64,000 bases of DNA from Sclerotinia nivalis (lineage: Eukaryota > Ascomycota > Leotiomycetes > Helotiales > Sclerotiniaceae): contig JAPEIS010000001.1 of the NCBI GenBank assembly GCA_029531795.1, forward strand, positions 6,572,001-6,636,000. The letters are read 5' to 3'. The notes under the pieces were generated by a model that did no database searches, was not told where the DNA came from, and saw only the letters and a program-made list of their open reading frames with translations. Position numbers and translations under genes: made by a program. Shown in pieces: positions 9,494-21,259 of this stretch. Position 1 is the first letter of the stretch. Each line of letters opens with the position of its first letter.

Positions 9494-12400
9494 TTATTTG
9501 ATTAAATACTTTATTATATTTCTAATATACTTGCAATCTAGTATCGTTTTGATATCGTATTTGGCGTTCGGATTGATAGATTCGATTATAGTTTCTGATA
9601 CGTTCGGCATTCCTGGTAGCACTAGTTCGAATAAGGATATATAGAATACTAAATGGATATTTATAATATTTGATAGTTTCAATCTGAAATTGACAAATCC
9701 TACCATTTCTTCGATTTCGAATAATCCTAGTTTTTTATAATTTAGTTTATCGCTTAATTGTTACATTTGAATATTTCTTCAAATCAAATAAACTTTATTC
9801 CCCCTTTTTAAAAGTAGATCTTATACTCCATGATTTGTTGTAATATATAGTTATTCTAAAAACTATGAACTGCAGATCCAATGAAAGCTGTTCATATAGT
9901 TCTTTGATTTCCGATATATCTTTTATAGCTTTGTTAGCATTCGCTGTTTGTGGGAATAATGAATAATAGACTAATGAAGTATATCTATAATTAACATATA
10001 CTAACATTACCTTTGTTATTTTTGTCTTCGATATATTGTATACGAATTGAATTAAGGATAGTAGTTCAATTCAATCATCTTGTTTATAATTGATGTAACA
10101 ATATAGATAAGCTTCTATCGTTTGATTTAGATGTTCTGTTTGGTTATCTATTTGAAAATGAAATACAATAAATAGTTTGCATTTGACTTCAAGCAATATT
10201 ATAAAAGTGATCCAGAATTTTGATATAAAAAGTTTATCCCTATCTGAAATTATTTCTTTTGATACACTATGAATACTGATTATGTTTTGTAGGAATATAT
10301 AAACCAAATTATCTGCTGTTTATTTCTTATAGAATAGTATCATATAAACGAATTTCGTTAATCTATCTGTTATCACTAGAATGGAATTGTACTTTTTTAA
10401 TATAACTAATTCCTTAAATATAGATAGTTTCACTACAAAATCCTATACAATAAACTTTCATAATTGAGTAGATAATTCAGAGATCTTGAACTGATTATAT
10501 AAAATATACCTAATAGCTTTGTTCTATATATAAATATCGCAGTTCCCAATTACTTTCTCAATTGTAATCCTCATTTTTGGAAAGTAAACTTCTTTCCTAA
10601 TTCTGATAAAAATTCTAATTACTCCTTAATACCCATAAACTAAAAGTTTATATTATTCTCAAATATATTCTTCAGTTAATCTAAAAGATATATATAGTTT
10701 ATCATAAAAGTATATAAACCCTTCATCAATACTGAATCCCTTTTCCAGATTGTTCATATTTTTAAGAATTCATTTCGCAGTAACATTTTGTTCATATTCT
10801 GCTTTCAACTACTCCTTGATTATACTATAATCAATTCTAAAAAAAACAACGAATTGTAATTTATTATATACTAATACACCATCTTCTTTTTTTAAGATCG
10901 TATATATTTCGTATACTTTATTTTGTAAATATTCTAGTTTTTTGTTGAAAACATCAACTCTGACATTTTCTGTTCTTTTGACATACAAAATACAAAAATT
11001 GTAGGCAGCCATAATTTCGGATTATCTAATCTACCATCTATTTAATTCCTTCATTGTAATAAAATAAACTAAGTTCTTATAATTAATATATACCTACATT
11101 GTATATTTCGATCCTTCCAAATAGATTCTTTATTCTCTAAATGCTTCGATTATAACTAGCAACTCCTTATCATAAATCTTATAATTCAATTCTACTAACA
11201 ATAACTTACAGGAATAGTAAACTATTAATTGCTATTTCTTATTTATTCCTGGTTGGCTTAATACTACCCCCAAAACGTAATCCGAAGAATCGGTTTCGAC
11301 CTCAATTGATAATTCAGGATCGAATAATAGAAGTATTGATTCTTTCATAAAAGCTTGCTTGAATAATTCGAAAACTTCCTATACCTTTTCCATCCATTGA
11401 AACTCTTCTTGATTCTTCTTAATTATTTCGGATATTGGAATTGCTATTTTCGAATAATCTTTAATGAATCTATAATAGAAATTAGCAAATCCTAAAAAAG
11501 ATTATACTTCTTTAACGCTCGTAAACTGATTCCATTCTTGAATAATCTATAATTTATCTAAACTCATCTTGAATCCTCCTGAAAAGATTATATAATCTAA
11601 AAACTCCATCTCCATAATATAGAATATACATTTGCTAGATTTGCACTGAAGATCTACTTCTTCCAAGCATACTAAAATATTACTGACATTTTGAATATAT
11701 TATCCTAGAATCTCCGAATAAACCAATATATCGTCCAAATAACAAATACAATAAATATCGAAATACTTTCTCAATACATTGTTTACCAAACATATACATA
11801 TTGCTGATACATTGATTAGTTTAAATAATATAACCTGATACTCGTATAATCCGTATCAAATTCTGAATACTGTTTTCTATTCTTCACCTTTCTTCATTCT
11901 GATTAGATAGAAACCGTTTCGTAAATCAAATTTGAAGAAGATCTTAGCTTTCCCCAATCGATCTCTCAATTCTGTAGTTAATAGAAATGGATATCGATCC
12001 TTGATTATCATATCGTTGAGTTTGCGATAATCTACACATAACCTCTTGATTTTATTCTTTTTAAATACATATAATACAAAACTAACTACCTATAAAATAG
12101 ATTCTTTGATCTATTCTTTCTTTAAACTATTATCAATATATTCTTTAAGCATCCTCAAATCTCCTTCCGATATTTAATAAATAGACCCAAATGAAGGCAT
12201 CTTTCCTTCCATTAGTATTATTTCGTAATCCCACAATTTGTATTCTAATAAAGCCTCATAACCCTTTCGTTCTTCGAAAAGTTTTACATATTTCCTATAC
12301 TCCATTAGTATATCCATCAATAAAGAATCCTGAACTCGGTATCCTACATCGATAAAATTATTCACCTTCAACTCTCTAAAGCGTATATTCAGTCTCGCAG

Positions 12401-14250
12401 ACTCATACATATCTCGATAATCGCAATCGTATTAATCGAATATCAAAGTTCCTCGATTCCAATTAATATTGAAATTGTACCATATCAACCATAGTATACC
12501 CAATATGATTTGGTGATTTTCTAATAAAATTACATCAAGTTATATAAACTCATGATATTTATCTATCTACATTTCTATTAGCTTAATCTCCATTTATATT
12601 ATTCTATTTTCAGTATCAATTAGTTGTCCATCTATTAATTATAATACATATAAATATTTCTTCATTTGAAACCTTATACTAGCTTTTTGTGCAGTTTTTT
12701 ATACTATAAAATTTCCGGTTGCTCCAAAATCTATCATAACTCTGAGCCAATACCCATTAATCATAACCATCAGGTTGATCTGTCCGCTGTGTCCTATAGC
12801 GTTTAATTATCTGTTTTGGTCAATTTGGTCAATTTGGTCAATTAAGCGATTTAACTGACCAAATGAAGAAGAAGCATTCCAACAATCTTCTTCCTTATTA
12901 TTTGTAATTGTTTAACCAATTGAAATTTTGTCGTCGAACATATTTTTCCATTTGGTAGTTAAAGGTAATCCTTATATAATTTAGAGAAAATATTCTGTTA
13001 TCTATAGAGATTGTATAATTTAGACTTGTACTAAATATTTATCCTCTATCTATCATACTAGGTATATCTTGTATATAAAATGATTAATATTATAATGAGA
13101 ATAAATGACCTTTCATATTTCTCCTAATTCAAGCATTTTCATATAATAATATAAGGTTTTTTCGATAAAGAAAAAATTGATCGTAACTTTATACCATAAG
13201 ATTCTGTATTTGTCGATAATTTTTGCCTCATAAGTTTCTTTCTTTATAACACCTTTTATATTTAAATTGTTGCTATAAATTCCTTTATTTGTTTCTCCAA
13301 ATTTCCAAATTCGACGATTCTATTTATCGATATACTGTATAATCCAAAGTTCCCCTGAACTTGATTTTCGATCAATCCACAAAATTGATTCTTCTTCTGA
13401 ATCTTTTGATTCTTTGAATTGATTATCCTCTAATTGTTCTTTAAAACCTAAGTCCACACAACTTAGAATGTATAATTGAAGTGCGAATATTATATTGAAT
13501 TACTTTTTACCCTTCCAAGGTTTCTTATTCCGATTAAAGTTTCCTTATTTCTTTTGACAATGAATTGCGGCTTTATATCCTGATTGATTATATTCGAAGT
13601 ATAACTTTTTATTTCTGTGTTTATCCATTTCTTCCTTGGATAGCTTTCCTCGGATAATAACATCCAGTTTCATCGGATCTTTATAGCTTTCATTCCTAGC
13701 TTGTCATCGTTTTCCTTCGTTTCGTTTGTAATTCTGATCTAAATGGTTTTGGAATTTCTTGTCTCGCTGATATTTGTAAAGTCGATTATCGATTTTAATT
13801 ACGAATTCTATCATTTCGTTGATATTCGTAGGCTCGATACCTCTTGCAAATTCCAGCTTTATATAATCTTTAAGACCACAATGGAAATGACTTAACAGAG
13901 TCTATTAATTCCATCCGATTTAATTAGTATATCGTTTGAATTCTATAGCATAATTGATCATTGCTCCGGTTTATTTTAAAACGAATAGATTTTGTTCGGC
14001 TATCTTGATTTCATCGATATCCCCAAATACTCGTTCGATTTCTCTTTTGAACTTTGCGAAGCTTTCGAAAATGGTTCGTATGATTGTTATACAATGATTT
14101 TTAGATTTGGTAAAATAATCTTTGAAATAAGATTGAATCCATTTAATTACTTCTCTATAAAAATAAAAATAAATATACAGATTATAACTATCAGGAGTTA
14201 CAAATTTGATAGTATTGAATTTGAAATATATTTCGGTTTGGAATAAAAAG
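9494..14250 (-). pseudogene. Gypsy gag-pol polyprotein remnant
   Basis: Broken reading frames on the minus strand follow the Ty3/Gypsy order. Gag zinc knuckle relic is near 13545..13620, with Cys changed to Tyr/Phe. The aspartic protease box is near 12740. The RT N-terminus is at 12174..12410, ending MPSFGSIY where MPPFGPIY-like sequence is usual. The RT active site CYLDDILVYSE lies near 11725, and RNase H is between about 11300 and 10800. Integrase catalytic region is at 10071..10307, and the integrase C-terminus before the chromodomain is at 9494..9706. Stop codons and frame breaks occur every few dozen codons, and most look like TGG or CAA/CAG converted to stops. No functional protein can be made. 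Confidence 0.88.
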
Positions 14251-14463
14251 ATTTCGAGTTCTTTTCAATTACTATAATATTTATTGGGTATTACTACTCA
14301 TAAAGTTTCTATAATCTATACTAAAACAAAATCGATATCTAATAATTCAACATCGCTATCATTGTTGTTATTGTTTGAGGGAGTATTGATAACAGAATCT
14401 TGTAAAGATATAATAAAATGAAACATATTAAATCGATATTTGAACTAATAAAAATACTCAAAG

Positions 14464-14941
14464 TGTTACATTACTACAATCCTTTATCACTAAAAAGTGA
14501 TTAAGGGGTTTATAAAAAGATTATAATAGTTTCTACTAAAAATCAAACAGGGGTTTAATAAAAATGAAAATATAACGATTGTATTATATGATAATTATAG
14601 TATTTAAACTAATAATTATTCTTGAATACGAAACTCTATAAATAAAGGAATCCATCCTGTTTATATAAACCTTCGTATTTAGGAGCCTTAAGAGCCCTCG
14701 AAGCTCCGAGAGCGTTAGGAACCTTCGAAACTTTAATGCTCCAGGAGCGTTAGAAGCCTTCGAAACTTCAATGCTCTAGGAGCATTGGAAGTCTTCGAAA
14801 CTCCAATACTCTATTATATGATTTGATACTAATATGGTCTATACTCGTTTGTTCCTACAATCACCTTAATCTAATACTAATTCGATCAAATCATAATGTG
14901 TATTCATATAATCGGTTATTGTAAGATCCGTGATCGTAACA
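14464..14941 (-). repeat. 5' LTR of the Gypsy element
   Basis: This is the 478-bp partner of 8271..8748, with intact TGTTAC and GTAACA ends. It differs from the other copy mostly by transitions, consistent with independent RIP-type hits on two copies that were identical at insertion. Confidence 0.92.
14690..14815. repeat. Short tandem repeats inside the 5' LTR
   Basis: Three to four units of about 36 bp alternate CCTTCGAAACTT-like and ATGCTC.AGGAGCGTT-like blocks. They are homologous to those in the 3' LTR at 8497..8625. Confidence 0.65.
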
Positions 14942-14946
14942 CAGGC
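14942..14946. repeat. Target-site duplication of the Gypsy element, right copy
   Basis: CAGGC directly after the right LTR is identical to 8266..8270. Confidence 0.9.
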
Positions 14947-15190
14947 CTCATTCCACCATAATTGATCTGTATTTCGGTCGAGTGATCTTTGAGCTGATCC
15001 TGTATATGCTAATTGTATCGATTGAATGATATTCAAAGTTAGGTTATCGAGATCAGAAGTTGTAGATAAGGTTTGAGGATCTAGATTCGTTAGGTTTTCT
15101 GATAATAGATTTGAGAAGAGTTTTTCGTCAAATGTATCAATTCGCAGTCTTCGAATTGGATCCTGGAATCTTGTATTCCAATTCAAAGAG
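14947..15190 (-). mobile_element. Tad-like LINE remnant, endonuclease C-terminal part
   Basis: The minus strand is open from 15186 through WWNEAC at the Gypsy junction. It encodes the end of a LINE endonuclease region (IIQSIQLAYTGSAQRSL.. then LWWNEAC). The reading resumes at 8270 on the other side of the Gypsy insertion as CRTAVQE, with the CAGGC duplication covering the junction. The upstream end stops near 15190 and no further LINE coding is seen. The element is therefore 5'-truncated, or cut at the edge of the transposon block. Confidence 0.72.
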
Positions 15191-15481
15191 TGCGGGGAAG
15201 TGAGAGTCGTACTTAGTGGAGACGGTCAGGACCTATCAGCTTACGTGGAGTTGCCATTCTAACGGAAAGTTTCATGTAGGAGTTGATCACCATACAGTTA
15301 CATGAATCGGTCTTAGATGCTCGCCAGGCCTAGAGCCCTTCTCTCTCAAATCATAGAGTGCAGAGGGAAGTTACAAATTTCCGCCAATTTGGTATTTAAA
15401 CGACGATTCGATCGCAGAATATCTGCATTAAAACTCCACACCGTCCGATATCAATCAACACATACGAGGCAACCTCTTAAC

Positions 15482-17148
15482 ATGGCTACAGCAAACAACA
15501 TCCATTTAACTACTGAGGACACCGGAGTGTATAAGCTCAAGTCCCAGAACTCGGAAACAGCCACCAAAACCTCACAGCTATTGCAAGAGAATCATTACGT
15601 AGGATCACGCTTTCCCCTTGTGACGTTGTCTTGTAGATATGGGTTAACAGGTCTTTCATATAGAAACATCACATTTTCTTCAATGCTGAAGGATCTCACA
15701 ACCATATCGTCCATCACTTGTTGACTCTATATGGCCTTGGTGCCCCGGCATCCGTCATTGAGCGACACTATAAGCATAATGCATCATACCAGCGCCCCTT
15801 TGTTCTCCCCGGGAATCAGGTTAGTCCATATCTTGGCAAGCTTGCTGATTTTGAAAAGCCTCGATACTCCCAAACATTGGTTTTGTTATCTCAATGCCCA
15901 ATCTTCAATTACAGAGGGTCTGACAAATTTAGGCTCCCGTCGATATGTCAACGCCAGATAATTTCAACAACCATCTGGGCAAAGAAGATTACTACCGTGA
16001 CTTTCTGGTATTCTGGCAGCAAGAAATTGAATCGAAAGGATGGAAGGATGTCTTGAAAGAACACGTGTTTGCGGGTAATGCGAAAGCGGACGACATGCTC
16101 GGCAGGATGTTTGCCGGTAGACGATATTGTAATTGCTTACCAAAAAGAATGTTGCTAACACTCAGCAGGATTTCTTCATCCTATTATCCATCTGGGTTTC
16201 GGTATTGAGTTTAATCAGCCAGCCATCATTGCGGAAGCACTAGCACAAGCTTCTGTCCACGACGACTGGATTACTAAGTATCTCTTAGACGTTGAGAAGA
16301 ATGCTCAGCCTGGAAATAAGACAATTCCACAACTTCTGGATGAAATTAGAGCTGATAAAAAGCTCTCTACTGCCGCCGAGTGGAGTGATGGTAATAAAAT
16401 TCGAGATGGCATCTTGGCTAGAGCTCCAGATGAAATGGTAAAATACGCATCTCAGTGGACCGTAGGGAAAGGTGAGCTTGAAGCCAAGACAGCGCAAATG
16501 ATGAATTCTGCTGTTTATTTCACTGTCGCTGCCCAACGCCCGCCAAAACAAGTAAGTCGTACTATACTTCGAAGATATCCCTTGGTTAACATTCATCCTT
16601 TCAGGTAAAATTTGACTTTTACAATATGCATTGTGTCACCAGTTCGACTTTCTTCACCTCCTTCAACAAACAAGACTTTCTGTCTGAAGCTCAGAAGACC
16701 CGGCTCTTAGAGTGGAAAGGGCGTGTTGATCTCGCCATGTACACATCCCGTCGTTCGCCCCAACTACTTCTCGAAGAGATCTCGGGATATGTCCCGAAGC
16801 ACCTTGAAGCTGGTGATGCGGAATGGAGCGGGCTATTTCAGAGACTATTCGAATTTGAAGATGATGGGCACGCCGTGAAACTTGGAAGAGCGGTCGCTCA
16901 TGCTCAGGTTGTCAATCAAGGCTACGAAGGCGAAGATTGGGCAAAGATCAAGGACTTCATGTGGTTAAAGATAGGCAATATGATCGTTGACAGCGTTGAA
17001 GATACCGGAGCAACTGTACGCACCTCAAGGAATCATTTACCCCATACACCGATGCACAATTTACTGACCTATACAGTGGGCCAGAAGTGTTGGGTTTGAT
17101 GAAGCCTGGAGTGATTTTGAGGACAGACCGAGACAGGTACATTTGTAA
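15482..17148 (+). CDS. AflY / questin oxidase-like protein (DUF4243 family)
   Basis: Spliced protein of 440 residues from six exons: 15482..15598, 15664..15819, 15933..16116, 16169..16551, 16605..17015, 17077..17148. All junctions are GT..AG and keep frame. Family-like landmarks are HHLLTLYGLGAP near residue 60, LGKEDYYRDFLVFWQQE near residue 105, MLGRMFAGFLHPIIHLGFG near residues 146-164 and DFYNMHCVTSS near residue 285. Members act in fungal polyketide tailoring (AflY-type Baeyer-Villiger chemistry, questin ring cleavage), but many homologues have no known substrate. The ATG at 15482 fits the family N-terminus, although the frame is open back to 15317. It begins about 300 bp from the transposon block and is followed by a transporter on the same strand. 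Family confident, substrate unknown. Confidence 0.85.
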
Positions 17149-17636
17149 GTGAAGAAGAGTTGAAGAAGCTAGGACATACTTCTCTTCTCTTATGCTTATG
17201 CTGTTATCATTGGCTTTGAGTGTTACAGATGTTCATGAGGAAATTGGGTTTGAAGGATCTGAACTATGCTTAACAAAAGTAACACAAATATGCAACCTTT
17301 CATCTTGATCTTGACATTGCAGTCTTCCTTTCTCTATGTTATGCATGCGACAAAACTGTACTCCTCACAAAGTCCTGGGCTTGGTATTAATTCATGGGGG
17401 TTGTTTGGTTTTCAAGTAGTTTTCTTCTCTAATCTAATCTGCAGAGACTTATTTAAAGTATTCTGTGTCTATGAGATTTTCATACGGGCTTTGGCAATTT
17501 GTAGGAACAACTGGTATCTATGAACCTTTATGAGCTGTATGATTGATTTCTGTGAAATTAGAACTTTAGAAGAAGATGGCCTCTGGTTGGCTACAAAGAT
17601 ATTAAGGCATTAAAAAAAGACAGGCCAATATTCATT

Positions 17637-17705
17637 GGTAAGAAGGTAAGAAGGTAAGAAGGTAAGAAGGTAAGAAGGTAAGAAGGTAAGAAGGTAAGAA
17701 GGTAA
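17637..17705. repeat. Tandem 8-mer GGTAAGAA array
   Basis: There are about eight head-to-tail copies of GGTAAGAA, followed by degenerate GGTAAAGA units. Confidence 0.95.
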
Positions 17706-17840
17706 AGAGGTAAAGTAGTACCTAGTCAAAGTACAGCTACTAGGTAATGCCCGAAATCGTTCTTCTATTCATCTGATATCTGATAATATTCTGAGATTGA
17801 TCACTACCTAAAAGGTAAGGCACTTATTAGTTGCTTACCT

Positions 17841-18009
17841 TAGTAGGTAGTAAGGTAGTAGGTAGGAAGGTAGTAAGGTAGTAAGGTAGTAAAGTAGTAA
17901 GGTAGTAAGATAGTAAAGTAGTAAGGTAGTAAGATAGTAAGGCGATAAGGTAGTAAGGTAGTAGCAGCAAAGTAAAGGTAGCAAGGTAGTAGTAGCAAGG
18001 TAGTAATAG
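17841..18009. repeat. Tandem GGTAGTAA-type array
   Basis: About twenty imperfect copies of the 8-mer GGTAGTAA, with AGATAGTAA and GTAGCAAG variants, lie 315 bp upstream of the MFS start codon. Confidence 0.92.
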
Positions 18010-18324
18010 ATAGGGAGGGGGTTTTGTTCACCTTTGAATTGGCTACTGAACAATCCAAATCTACGTCCACATGGAAATCATTTATTCATTTATTGCTATC
18101 TCTATATCTCTCCAGGTGCACGTACAACTCTTTCCCATCTGTTTGTACATACTACGTAAACAATATTATACCACTCCACTCTTTCTTTGAGTATAATCTC
18201 TTCAATTCTAATACATTTGGTTACAATCCGTTGCCAAACCTACTCATGATTTAAATTGATTCTTCTTCAATTTCTTTATATCTCAATTCATTGCTTTGCA
18301 CTCACTCACTCTCTTGCAACTGAG

Positions 18325-20647
18325 ATGGCACACATTTCCACTTCCACCTCAAGCTCAGGCTCAGGCTCAGAGCCTCGTTGGTTCGAAAATGTACTCGTAC
18401 TCGACCTTGAAAGACAAGAAACTGAGAAGCAATCTATTATTGCTGATGGTCAATCGGTTCCAGCTCGCATCACTCGCTCTCAATCTCTCACTCATCTAAG
18501 CATCAAACAGAAGTTTACCCACCCGAACTCGCATCTGAAGACTACAGAAGCTGAATTTGTTGATTTCGATGGCCCTGATGACCCCGTAAGTCCGTTTTTT
18601 TTTGCCCACGAAATCAAGAAGCTGGTTATATTGATGTAAATTTTCAGTATCGACCTCTGAATTGGCCCTTCCGAAAGAAGCTGATCACTACACTTGTCTA
18701 TGGCCTGTTCACTATGACTTCGACATGGGCAAGTTCTGTATATAGTCCCGCCATTGAACAAGTAGCAACGGAGTTTGATGTTGCACCTGAGGTTTGTGTT
18801 CCATGGATACTGTCAACGTAAACTGAAAATAGTATTGACGATAAACAGGTAAGTTTGCTGGGTGTAAGTTTCTTGTTACTTGGATTTGGATTTGGTGAGG
18901 TACCCCCATCGCTGTCATAAAATGAATAATGAAGCTGACTGGTATCTGTGATTTAGGTCCCCTGCTATGGGCTCCTCTATCTGAAATGTGAGTACCAGAA
19001 AGTCAGCTTCGCAACCTCGCGTGATGTGCTGCATATTCCCCATCGACGACAATTTGCCTCCTTTAACGCCAATACTGATGACTATCCAGTTATGGCAGAA
19101 AAGCTGCAGTTTTAACCCCAGGTAAGAAATTTTATCGTGCAAGGAGCAATCTTGAGCAATTGAGAGCTCAACTGACATTTTTATCCCCTGCCATTGTGAG
19201 CCAGAACTAACTTATCAAATAGTTTTCATCTCGGCATGCTTTTCCTTCGGCTCCGCCACAGCGAAAGACATCCAGACCCTACTCTTGACTCGTTTTTTTG
19301 CTGGTATTTTCGGATCTGCTCCTGTAAGAAACTTAATCCCAGAAATCTTAAACTCTTCTGACCTCAGGAGATAGGTTACCAATACTGGCGGCGTTCTCTC
19401 TGATATTTGGGCACCACAATCGCGAGGAACAGCTATAGTTGGATATGCATTTGCTGTTGTTGGAGGTGAGTACGCGCATTTTATCAGAATATTGCTTCTC
19501 ACCGCTTCAAGGTCCAACCATGGGTCCAATTGCAGGAGGAGCAATCACATCAAGCTATTTGGGATGGAGATGGACAGAATATGTAGGTCCATAACCTTCT
19601 CAACCACGCCCTCTATCTCTAATTCATACATGCAAGATTACCGGAATAATGCAGATGGTAGTCGTACTAGCTGGCGCCCTCGTCCTCAACGAAACATACC
19701 CGGACGCACTCCTGGTCGCTAAAGCCCGTCGCCTTCGTCAAGATACTGGAAACTGGGCACTGCATGCCAGACACGAAGAGCGAAGTTTCAGTCTTGGCGA
19801 AATGGCAAATAAATTCTTGATGCGACCCTTTCGTTTACTGGCAACTCCTATTTGTTTTCTCATGGTTTTGTATGCTTCGTTTGTTTATGGTATTCTATAT
19901 TTGTAAGTGAGAGTCGAGGGTCACCTGCAGGTACGTACTAATAAACTGCTAGGTGTCTAGCCGCGGTGCCTGTACAGTTTGCACAGGGAAGAGATTATGG
20001 ACCTGTAACATCAGAGTGAGTTAGCCTCCCAAGCGGATAATCTTTGCAAAGCGGATCTTCTGCTGATGTCTTCATTAAAACAGGCTTCCTTTTCTTGCAC
20101 TTCTGCTAGGTACAATCTTCGGCGGCACAGCAAACATCCTGTAAGTCTTCCTGACGCCTTTACCCACCACATCTACTAAAAGACAGACCGCAGCAACAAT
20201 AGATTCTACACCTGCAGATTTGAAGCAAACGAAAATCAACCGGTCCCCGAAGCCCGTCTTCCCCCAATGATGATCGGCAGTATATTCTTTGCTGCGGGTC
20301 TTTTCATCTTCGGTTGGACATCCCCATCAAACATCCACTGGGTAGCTCCTTGCACTGGCCTCATATTCATGGGATTTGGCTTCTTCACCATTTTCCAAGC
20401 CGCGCTCAACTACCTCATTGATACCTTTGCCTCATGCGCAGCTAGTGCGGTGGCGGCTCAGACATTCGTACGAGCTATATTTGCTGCTTCGTTTCCCATG
20501 TTTGTTAGTCCGATGTTTCATAACTTGGGTATTGAATGGGGTAGTAGTGTGCTGGGATTTGTAGCGACTGTGCTTATACCCATTCCGTTCTTATTTTATG
20601 TTTTTGGGGAGAGGATTAGAATGAGGGATAAATTCACCACCAAGTAG
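18325..20647 (+). CDS. MFS transporter, TPO/polyamine-type drug:H+ antiporter family
   Basis: Twelve exons give 538 residues: 18325..18585, 18648..18791, 18849..18894, 18957..18987, 19090..19121, 19223..19323, 19375..19465, 19512..19582, 19637..19902, 19953..20015, 20084..20140, 20194..20647. A soluble N-terminus of about 90 residues leads into the first membrane span (LITTLVYGLFTMTSTWASS). The family loop LSEIYGRKA follows, then VLSDIWAPQSRGTA. The central cytoplasmic loop ETYPDALLVAKARRLRQDTG is a hallmark of TPO-type carriers. The last exon has four more spans. Such plasma-membrane carriers export polyamines, drugs or secondary metabolites. It follows the AflY-like oxidase on the same strand, which could link it to metabolite export. 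Exons 4 and 5 are only 31 and 32 nt. Substrate unknown. Confidence 0.9.
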
Positions 20648-21259
20648 TTGTGTTGATGTACTCGCCAGACTACAATGATGGGAATATTTGCCGGGAAGCA
20701 TCACCAGTAGATTGATTATAGTCCGGCAATCTATAGATACTTGATTCATTCAAGATAGATTCCTAGACAGCTTGACTGATTATGGTCGAGAGTCTGGTGT
20801 TCTATAAATGTTTGAATCATTAGTATGGAGAAAGCTCGATTGCTTGTAGCAAAAGAAGCAGAGAATCCTGGTACATAAGAATAGAATACATAAAGATATC
20901 TAGACTCATTCTCAAATATGTTCTTGTGCCGAATATTCTCTGCTTGCGCTCTCGTCTAAAGACAATAGGTCAGCCGAATTTCCGTGAATGTACATCCTGT
21001 CCCAGAAGATAATGATAAGATACTCAAACCAGCACATAATTCCAAAGCCAAAGTCAAAGCCCTTGAGGAGTGAAATAAATCATTGATCCCAAGGTCATAA
21101 CTGTACAAACATATCAACATAACCACGCAAAGCCTATCCAAGCTTGCCCATAAACTCCAATCCAATGCGTAAGCTGTGCACAGCATATTATACATCTAAG
21201 CCCACCCTTCCCTCTTGTAAAAAATCCCACCCCCAGCCTTCATCCATCGAAGCACCCTT
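20648..21259. other. Convergent intergenic region, no gene seen
   Basis: It separates the 3' ends of the MFS gene (+) and TIM22 (-). Open frames here are short and unlike known proteins. It presumably holds both 3' UTRs. Confidence 0.6.

Larger units (their letters stand above)
8271..14941 (-). mobile_element. Full-length, decayed Ty3/Gypsy LTR retrotransposon with chromodomain-type tail
   Basis: The element is 6671 bp with two LTRs of 478 bp each (8271..8748 and 14464..14941). Both have TGTTAC/GTAACA ends, and 5-bp CAGGC duplications flank the element. It is oriented on the minus strand. Gag with a zinc-knuckle relic lies near 13545..13620, and protease (MIDFGATGNFIV) near 12706..12775. RT follows from about 12410 down, with CYLDDILVYSE at 11710..11744. 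Next come RNase H, then integrase near 10071..10307 with SDRDKLFISKFW and FHFQIDNQTEHLNQTIE. The C-terminal region at 9494..9706 has INIHLVFYISLFE, the usual lead-in to a chromodomain. Many stops show RIP-type inactivation. A polypurine tract precedes the 3' LTR. It is inserted in the LINE between codons for WWNEA and C. Confidence 0.93.
17149..18324. other. Intergenic region, no gene seen
   Basis: It lies between the AflY-like gene and the MFS gene. It contains two short tandem-repeat arrays, described separately, and an AT-moderate presumed promoter for the transporter. Short open frames here show no recognisable protein. Confidence 0.6.

Noticed and set aside
15317..15481. Upstream extension of the AflY-like protein
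   Set aside because: The ATG at 15482 fits the family N-terminus; the 55-residue extension could only be a doubtful targeting sequence.
17266..17523. Plus-strand ORF of 85 codons after the AflY-like gene
   Set aside because: No recognisable domain, and the composition is like a 3' flank.
17637..18009. Possible CRISPR-like array
   Set aside because: Units are contiguous 8-mers without spacers, so they are microsatellites in a eukaryotic genome.
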